Notes: generated from the sequence alone by a model not told the origin. A stretch of 64,000 bases of DNA from Globodera rostochiensis (GCA_018350325.1 JAEVLN010000012.1:1261991-1325990), one strand, 5' to 3'; numbered from the stretch's first letter, positions 28,501 through 40,245 are shown. Translations and numbers: made by a program.

Positions 28501-30602
28501 CAACTTGCCACTCCCCGGGTATGTGCCGTGCCGTGCCGTGACATGCGGGAAGCGCAAAGTTTTGAATTCGAAAAAGCTCCGAGCATTTTTCAACATTTAT
28601 TTCAAATCCCCCCGGGCGATGAATAATAATAAAATTATTCAAATATTGTTTTAATTGTGCAATTTTCAGCTCCGTCGCGCGACAGTGCAAAACGCGAAGA
28701 CCGGCGAGTTGGAATTTGCCTCGTACCGGATCAGCAAGTCGGCATGGCTGAAGGGCGAAGAACACACAGTGATTGAGCGCATTAACAGACGCATTCATGT
28801 GGGTTAACATATTTAATTGGATAATCATACCTAATTAAAGATAATTAAAAACTAAAAGTAATCCCTAATTAGGAGGGAAATTAATCCTCCCTTCCTAATT
28901 AGGTAATTAATTAATTACTGCACATTCTCGTGGCGCCCGTCCCGTTCAATGCATCCCGAAAATTGTGGGCTTTATCCAAATGCCGAAAATATATCCCCAG
29001 GGCAAGAAGACTCCGGGCTCGGCCCGGGGCCCTAATTCTGAAAAAGGCTCCAACCATTGACGACAAAAAGCGGCTGACCTTCGCGGATTTAAACAGTTTA
29101 AGCGCAATAAAAGTTTTTTAAGCTTTATTAATTGTTTAATGCAATTGCTTAAACCCCAAAAATTTAAATTGGAATGATTTTGAATGCTTATGGAATTGCA
29201 AAATTGTTTTTTTAATGCCAAAATCTGCGCCAATTTGTCCCCCCCCCATCCCTCAGGAGATGACCAATTTGGACTTGGAGTCGGCGGAGGAGCTCCAAGT
29301 GGCCAACTACGGCATCGGCGGCCATTACGACCCGCACTTTGATTTTGCCCGGGTAAAGCGTAAAATCCCCCCCCCCCGAAAAATTTACATTTTCAGCGCG
29401 GCGAAAAGAGTCCCTACAAAGGCAGAGGCAATCGAATTGCCACCGTGCTGTTCTATGTGCGTGTGTTTGACTGTCTAAATCGGGCACTTTTGGCACAGAT
29501 TTGAGTCCTTTTATATTCTCGAACAAAAGTCTCGACTCAAAACTTTGTGCTGACTCGCCCAAAATGGGACAAAGGGAATGTGCCGACTCGTCGTCCCAAA
29601 ATGGGACAAAGTGAATCCGCTGACTTGTCCAAAATGGCACAAAGCGCCAACTGATATACCTAACTGATTGAGTCGGCGCTTCGTCCACTGCCCCTTTTTG
29701 TGCCAAACTCGAGAGCACAGCTCGAGTCAATAATCTCAAACCCTGTGACACAAAACGCTTTCTCGTCCCAAAATGGGACAAAGTGAATGTGCCGACTCGT
29801 CCAAAATGGGACAAAGAGCCAACTAACCATGGGACAATTGGTCAAACGAATGAGACAAAAGGACTTTTTTGTTTTTTGTCCCCGGACAGATGTCCCAGCC
29901 GAAAAAGGGCGGTCTGACGGTGTACACCGACTTGGAGACGGGCGTTGCGCCGACCATCCACGACGCGCTGTTCTGGTACAATTTGCACCGGGACGGCGAG
30001 GGCGATATGCGAACACGACACGTGCGCAAATTTCTCAATTAAAATTCTTACGACGTGCCATTTTATGTGCCGTCCGGGTATTCGGCATTTTTGCCGGATT
30101 TGCCCAAAGGTGTCCGTCCGGATATTCGGCATTTTTGCCGGATTTGCCCAAAGGTGTCCGTCCAGGTATTCGGCATTTTTGCCGCATTTGCCCAGAGGTA
30201 TCCGCTCGACGGCATTTTTGCCGCATTTGCCCAAAGGTGTCCGTCCGGATATTCGGCATTTTTGCCGGATTTGCCCAAAGGTGTCCGTTCGGAATTGGGA
30301 CGAAGCGTCATTTGTTTCCTTTGTTTGCTTTTTGGTAGGAGTGGCCTGTGGCGGCGATCCGATTAACGTCGCCGGAGGGGGGGGGGGTTTGAAATATATT
30401 TTTGCTTTGTTTGCTTCATCTTCGAGTATTTAATAGGAATTAAGAATAATCTGTTGTTTTTAAGGCCGCTTGTCCGGTGCTAACCGGTGTCAAATGGGTG
30501 TCCAACAAATGGATCCACGAGCGGGGCCAGGAGTTCATCAGACCGTGCCCGCTGAAGCAGGGCGCCAACGAGCAATTTGTGGGCGACACGCGACCCTTTT
30601 GA
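25555..30602 (+). CDS. phy: Collagen prolyl 4-hydroxylase alpha subunit
   Basis: Hydroxylates proline in procollagen in the ER, using Fe(II), 2-oxoglutarate and O2. It is needed for nematode cuticle collagen. Fourteen exons close in frame at 555 aa (human P4HA1 534): 25555-25766, 26124-26199, 26307-26450, 26499-26558, 26942-27061, 27504-27684, 27743-27866, 28200-28272, 28396-28518, 28670-28798, 29257-29352, 29397-29456, 29890-30021, 30465-30602. A signal peptide (LFLPLLLLLLLNVSVRIAFA) is followed by the dimerisation region, the TPR-like peptide-binding domain (DYFYTLEWMQEALDR), and the catalytic domain. The iron ligands are H and D of HFDFAR and the H of TRHAACPV. VKWVSNKWIHERGQEF closes the fold. 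There is no ER-retention tail, as expected for alpha subunits. Introns 4 and 8 use GC donors (26559, 28273). Confidence 0.96.
25797..26097. repeat. CCCCGACTTTTCCG minisatellite in P4H intron 1
   Basis: About ten imperfect units of a GAGAAACCCCGACTTTTCCG type. The block is bounded by TTAGTTATTCCCCGAC on the left and GTCGGGGTGTTAACCCTAA on the right, which are roughly inverted and resemble the ends of the elements at 60923 and 62358. It may be an old member of that TIR family. Confidence 0.7.
27062..27350. repeat. CCGGAATCCGGGATTCGGG repeats in P4H intron 5
   Basis: About eight irregular copies of an AAAAAGGTCCGGAATCCGGG-like unit, ending near CATTCCTGGTGCCATCCC. Related short pieces occur at 48430-48480 and 49655-49700, so this is part of a dispersed family. 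Confidence 0.7.
29540..29850. repeat. CCCAAAATGGGACAAAG repeats in P4H intron 12
   Basis: About six irregularly spaced copies of a unit containing GACTCGTCCCAAAATGGGAC followed by AAAG and CAAAAC/GTGAATGTGC. CCCA..TGGG within each unit is palindromic. Confidence 0.7.
30066..30292. repeat. 46-bp minisatellite in P4H intron 13
   Basis: Five tandem copies of a unit of about 46 bp containing TATTCGGCATTTTTGCCGGA and TTTGCCCAAAGGTGTCCGTC. The third and fourth copies are slightly diverged or shortened. CGGC..GCCG gives each unit a small hairpin. Confidence 0.85.
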
Positions 30603-31298
30603 ACGCCGCGGGGGCGGTGGTGACATCAAAGAAGCGCCGCAGACCCCCGCCGGGGCCGTCCGTCGTGCCGGAAGCAAAAAAACAATTCCACTTTTTCGGG
30701 TCTCCCCTAGAGAAGTTCTGAAATAGATTTGCCCCCCTTCCAATTTTTCATATTTTCATTTTGTTAAATTCTTTGTTGCCTATTTGTTGTGATAAAAACC
30801 TTCCCCAAACAATTTTAGTGCACAATGGCCATTTTTCGAGTTTAAAACGGTTTTTCGGTAAATACCGATGGAAAAAATCGTTTTGTTTTTTAATTCACCC
30901 AATCTCTGCTGAGCAATCAAGTTATTAAATCTAGAATTTGTTTTCCTCTCCATAGCTCAAGAATCCATTCGTGGTACCGGTATCCCCCCCCCCCCATAGG
31001 TGGACTTTACTTTTCCCACAGCGTTTCATGTTTGCATTATCCAAAATAATTTTTTCAAAAATTTCAAACACATTAAAAACGAGTCTTGAACTTGCTGAAC
31101 CGAGGAAAATCTCCAAAAATGGACATTTTTCGAGTTTAAAGGGTATTCAATGCCTGATTGTGAACATTTATTTATCCTCCACCAACAAATATATACATAC
31201 ATAACAATTCAATACATGAATGGAATACAACACATACAACAAAATTCATCGGATATCGGAAATATACATACATATCATATCGCATAATCAATTACAGC
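30603..31298. other. Intergenic region after P4H
   Basis: P4H 3' UTR, then AT-rich sequence with a poly-C tract at 30986. The phrase CATTTTTCGAGTTTAAA occurs at 30830 and 31125, so the two ends of a 300-bp segment share sequence. No coding segment was seen. Confidence 0.45.
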
Positions 31299-31433
31299 CA
31301 TATTAAGCAGTTGAGCCATCGGCAGCCGTTGAGCCATCCTCGTCGTGAGATCCTTTCGAATAAGCGCTGTCCGGCACCTCAACTCCCTCTGTCTTTGGGT
31401 CTGTCGGTGGCTCCTCTTCGGCCGATGACTTCT
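31299..31433 (-). other. Orphan exon-like acidic tail
   Basis: Minus-strand open segment reading KSSAEEEPPTDPKTEGVEV then PDSAYSKGSHDEDGST and a stop at about 31299. Its codon use and composition look like the acidic C-terminal tail of a real protein. No matching upstream exons were found, so it could be the remnant of a lost gene or the last exon of an unrecognised one. Confidence 0.3.
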
Positions 31434-31576
31434 CATTTTTGATCCCCCTCCCCATTCACAATTTTCGCCAAATGAAAATGTTTGCAAAGAACAGCAATAA
31501 TGGTTTTTGTTGCAGGCGGTGATGCATGTAATATTGCGTGTTTCAAAATTTTGTACTGATTGAAAACACCTTATAG

Positions 31577-32591
31577 GTATGCGATGTGGCGGCACAGTGG
31601 CGCAAGGAGTTCAAGAAGGACGCGATCATCGACCTGGTGTGCTATCGTCGCTATGGGCACAAATGATCATAGTCCCGCCCTTCAAGAAGATTGTTTCCGT
31701 GCTCCCCATCGTTTCCGTGCTTCCCGTAGTCATCGTGCCCGAGCTGTTCGTAGCGACAGTTGTCCGACACCAATTGGATTGTGGCCAATTGCACAACGCC
31801 GGCAAACTTCTTCCATTTGTTGCGTCGTCAAATTTTTTTGCCCTTCCGCAAGCCGTTGATTGTGTTCACGCCAAAGGTGCAAAATTCTTATTTTTTTTTT
31901 TAAATGGTCTAAAAATGTTTTTTTTTGTCTTCAGTTTTTGCTCCGTCACCCGTTGGCCAAGTCGCCGATCGAAGACTTTTTGCCCGGCACATCGTTTCGT
32001 CGTGCCATTACGGAGGATGGCAGTGCCAGCAACAACCCGTCGGGCGTGGAGCGACTCGTGTTCTGTTCAGGTAATGGAATGACCGTGCCATTATTGCAAG
32101 ATGATAGTCATTTTTTGTTATTTTCAGGAAAACTTTACTACGAAATTGTGTCAGAACGTCGGAACCAATGCCTTGAGGATAAGGTGCGGTTTTCTTTTTG
32201 TGCCTGATCATTGCTAAACCCAATTTGGCACCCGTGTACAGATCGCTGTTGTACGCGTGGAGCAGCTGAGCCCGTTCCCCTACGACGTGCTGATGGCGGA
32301 GTGCAACAAGTACACGAATGCCAAAGTGATATGGGCACAGGAGGAGCACAAGGTTTTTGCGTTTGTTGAACAACAACAACAGCATATATCTTGTTTCCCT
32401 ATCAGAACATGGGCGCCTGGGCGTTTGTGCAGCCGCGCTTCCTCTCCTTTTTGAAGCAGCTCGGGCGTGGCCTCACTTATGCCGGACGGACGCCCAGCGC
32501 ATCTCTCGCCACCGGCAACAAGTACACGCACGGACGTGAGACGGCCGAAGTGATGGAAGCGGTGCTGAAGAAGCCGATTGAGGACCAATGA
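31577..32591 (+). pseudogene. 2-oxoglutarate dehydrogenase E1 fragment, internally deleted
   Basis: OGDH E1 decarboxylates 2-oxoglutarate in the mitochondrial TCA cycle. The first piece, VCDVAAQWRKEFKKDAIIDL then VCYRRYGH, is the family's VCYRRxGHN motif. It shifts frame at once: one extra A gives CACAAATGA, with a stop at 31664. About 300-350 residues of the family are then missing. Sequence resumes with [20 protein letters not shown] and continues through splice-intact exons: [47 protein letters not shown] and [11 protein letters not shown], to the stop at 32591. The N-terminal half and most of the ThDP-binding domain are absent. The 3' half is so well preserved that the break may be recent. 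Confidence 0.85.
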
Positions 32592-33461
32592 GCCCCGGCG
32601 ATGTGATGAACTGTAGAACGGTAGATACTGGTTGACGACCTCCTCTGTGCACTTCTTTTGGTTTTTATTGTATTTTCAGCTAGGCGCCGTAGGATAAATC
32701 AACGATCACACATTTTTATCCATTTGAAGCAAATTAAAGAAAGAGTGGGGGCAAATTGTTGCCATATGATTTCGTTTGACAGAATTTGTGAGAAATCGGT
32801 TTTTCGAAAATTGTTCGAATTCGGGCCCGAGGTTATCACTAACAACTAGTCTTCTGCGATTGTCCGGACACCGTATGAAACAAATCAAAAGGTCGAGACA
32901 AATGTCCTCCTGTTTGGCAGAACTTGTTCGTTTTGTGAAAAATCGGTTAAACCAAAAAAGCATGTTGCTTAGATCTCCACCGATGCCTCATCACTTTTTT
33001 GTTAGGTGTTGTGCTGCGTCTGCTCGTCCAGTTCGACCTGGTGCGGTTTGTGGCACTGACTTTTGTCGTCGTCTTCGCTCTTTACCAATCCTTTTGCAAG
33101 CTCCTCTCGGCAAACCCCTTTTGCAGAGACCCTCCCGGCAAGGAAAAATTGCAGTTTAGGTGCCCTAAATGTTTTCCCTCGAAACATAAACCAATCGGGT
33201 TCTCTCATCGAGCTGAGCACGAATCTGCAAAAATTTCGATAGGCCCATTTGCGGTCAGCATAGTCGGGAAAATTTTAATGAATCAACCATCACACATTTT
33301 TATCCATTTGAAGTAAATTAAAGAAAGAGTGGGAAAAAACTAGCGGAAAGGAGCAAAGCGGTAAGAAAAAATTACAAAAAAAAAAACACGGGAAATGTGA
33401 AAAACGCAATCGGATTCCATGAAAAAACGGGTGTTTTGTTGTTGTTGTGCACCATTCAATT
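32592..33461. repeat. Gene-free region with 65-bp direct repeat
   Basis: ATCACACATTTTTATCCATT followed by TGAAGCAAATTAAAGAAAGAG occurs at about 32704 and again at about 33289 (direct orientation, 585 bp apart). Between them, AACTTGTTCGTTTTGTGAAA and AAATTGTTCGAATTCGGGC phrases recur at 42608-42662. No protein was recognised, although an 85-codon hydrophobic frame is present around 33002. Confidence 0.5.
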
Positions 33462-36155
33462 TCAATCGTCGTCAAAGTCGTGCTTGCCGCCCATCTTCTT
33501 TGAGCGGCCTTTGGATCGGCTGATGTTACGCTGCTTCTGCTGCTCACCAAATTGACTCAACTGAACGAACAATTTTTGTTTTGTGGAGAAAAAATAAATC
33601 AATCAATCGTTAAAATGACAAGAATTTTTCCAAAAACAATTGTCGCGCGTCAACCCACACCCTCACTCACTTGTTGGGACTTTAATTTCGGAAACTGGAA
33701 TTCCCGGGCCTAACACAATTTTTGGGAAACCGGAACACCGACCCCAATGACGGAAATCGTCCACCCATCTCTGCCCCACACCACCACCACTCACTCGTTC
33801 GGACTTTTGCGCCTTGGTCAGCTTCTGCGGCTCATCCTCATTCAACACGGGGCCCAGGTCGAACAGCTCGCGCAACACTTCATTGCTTGTCAAATGCCGA
33901 TTCAGATCACTCTAAACAAAAGGACGAATAAACACATTTTTCACCAAAATGGATTTAGCATTTTTTTAAATTAAAAAAATGCATTAAAACGTCCGTCAGT
34001 CAGTCACCTGAAGCAGTTGGCACATTGCGTCGTACAACAGTTTGGCATGACATCCCTGCACTGTCAGTGTTTCACGTTGCCCGTTGAACCGCACCGTTGT
34101 CAGCAGCACGGGCCGACAAGGACGGTGATGCTGCTGCTGTTGGTGTTGTTGTGCGAGTGCCGTCGTCAGCGTCGAGCCGTCCACCGCCAGCACGTCGTTG
34201 AGCTGACGAAAGGTCATCCGTTGCAACTTCTTGTCCCGCTTTGCTCGCTGTTTGGATGAGTCGAGTGCGAGCTCGCCGAGCAGACGGGCAAGTTCGGCAT
34301 GGTTTCTACAAAAAAAATATTTTTAAATGGAGACCGCCCAGACATTCCTAAAATTTTGGTTTTTGGAAATAATAATAATGGGAAAAAATTCTTAAATTTT
34401 CTTTAAAATATAATAATGGCTGGCGCCTACCTAAATCGAAAATCATCGCCCAAACTTTTCACAGCAATTTCAAAGACGGTGGCCAATGCTTCGCCCGCCG
34501 AAATGCGTGCCTCAACGGTGGTGGACTCGAGGAATGCGCACATTTTTGGCTGCACTTCGTCAATGGCTGCCGTGATGAAAGAGGGCTCAAACTAAAAACA
34601 CATTTAATGAAAAAAGCCGACGGCATGTCCAAGAAAGTTTCCTATTTTCCAAATTGCAAAACAAAACCAATTTTTTTTTTTTGCAAATTCCGCGGAATTA
34701 GCCAAATTCCCCTCCCCCTCTCCCCCCCCCCCAAAAAAAGAAACGTGCCCTCTCCAAAAGCAGCGCCCACGAAGCAATTGCGGACGAAAAAAGTGAAGTG
34801 CCATCGGTGCCCGTCGGCTTCATGCCAACCCAAACATTCTTCAGCGTTTGCAGTGCGGCGAAGCGATGGCCACGGCTCTGCAAAATTTAAAATCAAACCA
34901 AATTTTGTTTAAAATTGGGGACGAAACGAAACCAAACCACTCACTTCAACACTCAAATACACACAAATGCCAATTGCTTGGGCACACGAGGCACGCACCG
35001 CTTCACCCGCACTTCCGTCCGCACAAATTTGACGCATCACTTCCAGCACAGCGCACATTTCGTCCTCAATGTCCACCCCTTTAAAGTTTAACTCACAAAA
35101 AAAAATTATTTAAAAAAATTAAAAATGCAAAAAATTTATTGCTATGACTAATCGATCAACAATCACTCACTCACCCAATTGTAAACTGATCAGAGCGGCC
35201 AATGAGCATGCGCGGACCGCCTCCTCCGATGTGCGCTTCAGGTTCTTCTCGATGATCTCCGCAATTGGACAACGCCATTTTAAACTGAAAACAATTAAAT
35301 GCGGAGGCATCCTTTTGTTTAAGATTTATGTTTTATCAACAAAAAAACATTTAAAATTTTTTTTTCTAAGCCCAACCCAAAAACACACTCACACATTATC
35401 GGGAATACAATGCTTGTGCAACACCAACAGAATGTTGTCCATCGCTTTCGTTCGGATGCTAACTCTAAATTAATTTTAAATGTTTCTTTAAAAAAAAAAT
35501 TTCTATCAGTTTATTTGACCATCGTCATGTCATCAAAAAAAAAATTGGATTTCGGCCAAATTTCTGTCGATTTAAGTAAAGTATAAGTCCCCGACCTTTT
35601 GTCCAGCGCGTTCTCCACTTGGTCGCCGAATGAGTCAACCATTGCAACGCTTTCAATGTTTTCGTCATCTGAAAATCGAATTGAAAAATGTGTAACAAAA
35701 ACCGGAGAGCGTACCGGACTCGCCGCCACCAATGTCCGCCGCCGCTCCCGTCATTGATGAGTGCACACTTTCAACTTCGTCCATGTCGCTGAGCAACTCC
35801 AACCGTTCACGTCCACACACTGAACCACCGCCAGCTGAAGCAAAAAATTCAATTTTTGAGTTTGACAGGACAATCGAATTTTTTGAAAAAGTTTTCAAAA
35901 GGTGAAATCTTTTGAGGTTTTCGGAAACAACACGAATCTGAAAAACCCGATTTTCGAACAGTTAGCCGCGAAAAACGTAATTTGTGAGCATGTTATTTAC
36001 TCAAAAACCGTGAAGTTCAATGTAAGTTTTCTTCAAAACTTTGCTCTTCCAAAAATGGCAAAAAAAAAAAACAACAAACCTTTTGCAGTTGCGGCAGACG
36101 GTGCCGAGCTGGGCAGCGCTAACGTGACTTTGTTAGTGTTCCGCTTCTTTCCCAT
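33462..36155 (-). CDS. Interferon-related developmental regulator (IFRD1/2, TIS7) homologue
   Basis: IFRD proteins are HEAT/ARM-type nuclear co-regulators that act in differentiation. The start MGKKRNTNKVTLALPSS (36155) is typical. Further minus-strand exons read MDEVESVHSSMTG, DSFGDQVENALDKR, RTKAMDNILLVLHKH, IIEKNLKRTSEEAVRACSLA, VDIEDEMCAVLEVMRQICAD, RFAALQTLKNVWVG, ESTTVEARISAGEALATVFE, and then the conserved C-terminal domain KQRAKRDKKLQRMTFRQLND, LTSNEVLRELFDLGPVLN. The end is basic with an acidic tail GGKHDFDDD (stop 33462-33464). A Gln/His-rich insert (QQHQQQQHH) interrupts the C-terminal domain. Exon boundaries were read but not all were length-checked. Confidence 0.92.
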
Positions 36156-36486
36156 CACTTTGTTTGGGTCCGTAAAAATGTGTTGTCAGGCGGGGGCAAT
36201 CGTCAGGCTATGCCTCCAATGCACTCTTTACTGCTTGCGAAAGTTGGCGACGTATAAGTGCTATCTCGGCGATGTTTTTTGCGCGAAAAGTTCGGATTTG
36301 CTCTGTTTTTTTGGGTACGGTTGAGGAGGAAAAGCGTCAATTTGAGGGCGCAAGAATCCTTCAGCAATTCGTCGTTGTCGGAGCACATAAATTTTGTTGA
36401 AAACTTTTTTGTTTGTTTGTTGAAGAAGAGGAACGACTCTTCTCTTTTATGCTAAAATTATATTTTGATTAAATAAATGCAAAAGC

Positions 36487-36805
36487 TCCACCCCCTCCCC
36501 CCGGGAGCAGGTCGTTTCGGCCCAATACCATTGAAGTGCAATAAACTCATCATGGAACCAACCAAACAAAATAAATAAATAAACCTTTAAAAAGTTATGG
36601 TTTGAAAAGAGTCAAAACCTATGTAAGTGTTTGTGGTTTCGATTATAACTTTTTTGAAATGGATCTAATCACTTTGTTGATTTGAATACAAAATCTACCC
36701 AACAAATGCTTTCGATTGGCACCTAATTTATTTAGTTTGGTTGGTTTCAAGAAGAGTTATTACACTTCAAAGGTCTGGGACCGAAATGACATGGCCCACC
36801 CCCCG
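36487..36805. mobile_element. MITE-like inverted-repeat element
   Basis: Two arms of about 90 bp face each other. GTCGTTTCGGCCCAATACCA through GAACCAACCAAACAAAATAAAT (36500-36585) pairs with the reverse complement of 36715-36795, at roughly 75-80% identity by eye. About 130 bp of AT-rich loop lies between. No target duplication was recognised. Confidence 0.6.
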
Positions 36806-38380
36806 AATTGCTGCTGCTGAAAAGTGGGTGCCATTCCCTTTGAAATTTGTTAGGCCACCCTTTGGGTTTCCGCGGCAATTGCCAATTTAATTTTCTTATG
36901 AAACACCAAGTGGCATTTTATGCATAAATTATTTCACGTGTTTGAAATTTCGACCAAAGGTTTGGGATAATTTTTTCCGTCGAGACCACAATTCTCCACC
37001 ATTGAAAACTCCGTTTTAGCCAGACATGCATTTATCTTTTATCATAAATTTCACATTGAGTGCAGAGCTAGAAACGGTTCTAGTAAAACCCAAAAAAAAA
37101 TGGTGACTTAATTTTCATTTTTCTAAAATTGAATCATCCATTTTTTGCACTGGACGCAAAAAAACAGATTAGCTGATTGACCAAAAATGATTTGGAAGTT
37201 TTTGTATTTGGCACAACGTCATTTTATTTTTTAAATATACGCTGAATACTTCGCCAAGGAATTTTAAAAAATAAATGTTTTTTTGAATTTTTTTACGGAC
37301 GAACGAGCGCAATCCATCAAATCAGCAATTAAACAAACGAGCAACGCAAAAAGAGAACAAAAAACGAAATGCATGGTGAAATTTTACTGGAATAAATTGA
37401 AAAAACGGATTTATTAGGAACAAAAAGCAAACAAAAATAAATACCATAAATCGATTAGAATTTTGAGAAAGTGTCAATTTTTATTAACAAAAAGCCGGCT
37501 ACTAAAATGTATGTGAATAAAGCTTTTTAGAATTGCCAAATCCTCTGGGACAACATATCGCATATATTCCCCCCCCCCCTCAATGTTCGGCTGTTTGTCA
37601 TTGATGTGCATGTCTGTGTATGTGTGTGTGTTTATGGCTCTGCTCATGTTTGTGCGACGACGCTCGGGGGGATGGGTGGGGGGAAACATAGACTCGCACC
37701 TTTTGCCCCTCCCCCCCAGCACTCATCATTATGTCGAATGGATGAATAAAATGCTTGTTGACCTCACCCCATCCCACCCACATTTTCCATCATCATCACC
37801 ACCAGCAGCAGAAGAGGAGGAGGAGGAGCAGGAGGGAAGAGATGGACGGATGAGTGAGCATCAAAGCAACTCAAACCCCACGAAAGGGCGGGCGGGCGGC
37901 TTGATGATAGGAGAAAAGCGAACCAAAATCGCCGACAAAAAGCGAAGCGCTTTCGTATTTTCATCTCTTTAATCAAAGGGTTTGGCAAAGAGAGCCGACC
38001 GAACATTTTGTCGACTAAACAATATGTAAAAAACGGCATTTCGTCGACTTGAAAACCTTTCACAAAAGAATAATGGCGCCGTAAGTCCCGACTCGGCAAA
38101 ACAGTAACTGATAACCGATACGTTTAATCCCGCGAATCGAAGCAAAAACTGATTAGCTGATGACCTGAATTATGGGCACATGGGCTTATGGTCAAGTGAA
38201 TGTTGCCGAACGAACGAACGAAGCATTGCGAGAAAATTCGTTGATCGTTCAGAAGTCGAATGGGCTCAAGTTATCCCAAAAAAACATATCATCAAGCAGT
38301 TAAATTTCTGCTGTTCTCATAAAAATACAGTTGGTTGAGTGTTTGGCCATGGCCAGAAATGCTAAAAAAATAGTAAACCT
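36806..38380. other. Gene-free AT-rich region
   Basis: Contains poly-C runs near 37570 and 37705 and a short GTGT run near 37616. Open frames here are low complexity. No gene was recognised. Confidence 0.5.
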
Positions 38381-40245
38381 CTTTTGCTTTTTGCTGAATT
38401 GGCTCTTTTGCTTTTTGCTGAGAATTGGCTCTTTTGTTTTTTGCTGAATTGGCTCTTTTGTTTTTTGCTGAATTGGCTCTTTTGCTTTTTGCTGAGAATT
38501 GGCTCTTTTGTTTTTTGCTGAATTGGCTCTTTTGCTTTTTGCTGAGAATTGGCTCTTTTGCTTTTTGCTGAGAATTGGCTCTTTTGCTTTTTGCTAATTG
38601 GCTCTTTTGCTTTTTGCTGAGAATTGGCTCTTTTGTTTTTTGCTGAATTGGCTCTTTTGCTTTTTGCTGAGAATTGGCTCTTTTGCTTTTTGCTGAGAAT
38701 TGGCTCTTTTGCTTTTTGCTAATTGGCTCTTTTGCTTTTTGCTGAGAATTGGCTCTTTTGTTTTTTGCTGAATTGGCTCTTTTGCTTTTTGCTGAGAATT
38801 GGCTCTTTTGCTTTTTGCTGAGAATTGGCTCTTTTGCTTTTTGCTGAATTGGCTCTTTTGCTTTTTGCTGAGAATTGGCTCTTTTGTTTTTTGCTGAATT
38901 GGCTCTTTTGCTTTTTGCTAATTGGCTCTTTTGCTTTTTGCTGAGAATTGGCTCTTTTGCTTTTTGCTGAATTGGCTCTTTTGCTTTTTGCTGAGAATTG
39001 GCTCTTTTGTTTTTTGCTGAATTGGCTCTTTTGCTTTTTGCTGAGAATTGGCTCTTTTGTTTTTTGCTGAATTGGCTCTTTTGCTTTTTGCTAATTGGCT
39101 CTTTTGCTTTTTGCTGAGAATTGGCTCTTTTGCTTTTTGCTAATTGGCTCTTTTGCTTTTTGCTGAGAATTGGCTCTTTTGTTTTTTGCTGAATTGGCTC
39201 TTTTGCTTTTTGCTGAGAATTGGCTCTTTTGTTTTTTGCTGAATTGGCTCTTTTGCTTTTTGCTGAGAATTGGCTCTTTTGCTTTTTGCTGAGAATTGGC
39301 TCTTTTGCTTTTTGCTAATTGGCTCTTTTGCTTTTTGCTGAGAATTGGCTCTTTTGTTTTTTGCTGAATTGGCTCTTTTGCTTTTTGCTAATTGGCTCTT
39401 TTGCTTTTTGCTGAGAATTGGCTCTTTTGCTTTTTGCTAATTGGCTCTTTTGCTTTTTGCTGAGAATTGGCTCTTTTGTTTTTTGCTGAATTGGCTCTTT
39501 TGCTTTTTGCTGAGAATTGGCTCTTTTGTTTTTTGCTGAATTGGCTCTTTTGCTTTTTGCTAATTGGCTCTTTTGCTTTTTGCTGAGAATTGGCTCTTTT
39601 GTTTTTTGCTGAATTGGCTCTTTTGCTTTTTGCTGAGAATTGGCTCTTTTGTTTTTTGCTGAATTGGCTCTTTTGCTTTTTGCTGAGAATTGGCTCTTTT
39701 GTTTTTTGCTGAATTGGCTCTTTTGCTTTTTGCTAATTGGCTCTTTTGCTTTTTGCTGAGAATTGGCTCTTTTGCTTTTTGCTAATTGGCTCTTTTGCTT
39801 TTTGCTGAGAATTGGCTCTTTTGTTTTTTGCTGAATTGGCTCTTTTGCTTTTTGCTGAGAATTGGCTCTTTTGTTTTTTGCTGAATTGGCTCTTTTGCTT
39901 TTTGCTAATTGGCTCTTTTGCTTTTTGCTGAGAATTGGCTCTTTTGCTTTTTGCTAATTGGCTCTTTTGCTTTTTGCTGAGAATTGGCTCTTTTGCTTTT
40001 TGCTGAGAATTGGCTCTTTTGCTTTTTGCTAATTGGCTCTTTTGCTTTTTGCTGAGAATTGGCTCTTTTGCTTTTTGCTGAGAATTGGCTCTTTTGTTTT
40101 TTGCTGAATTGGCTCTTTTGCTTTTTGCTGAGAATTGGCTCTTTTGTTTTTTGCTGAATTGGCTCTTTTGTTTTTTGCTGAATTGGCTCTTTTGCTTTTT
40201 GCTGAGAATTGGCTCTTTTGTTTTTTGCTGAATTGGCTCTTTTAT
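38381..40245. repeat. 1.87-kb minisatellite with three unit lengths
   Basis: About 75 tandem copies of AATTGGCTCTTTTGYTTTTT followed by GCT, GCTG or GCTGAG. Three main unit types can be told apart: A (26 bp, C, ends GCTGAG), B (24 bp, T, ends GCTG) and C (23 bp, C, ends GCT). They recur in ordered groups such as A-B-A-A-C and A-B-A-B-C-A-C, which is a higher-order structure. On the minus strand the array stays open for over 200 codons (KSKRANSQQKAKEP-like), only because the units lack stop codons. Confidence 0.95.

Noticed and set aside
28930..29121. Open frame inside P4H intron 10
   Set aside because: Lies within an intron of a frame-closed gene and has no family match; perhaps a diverged repeat.
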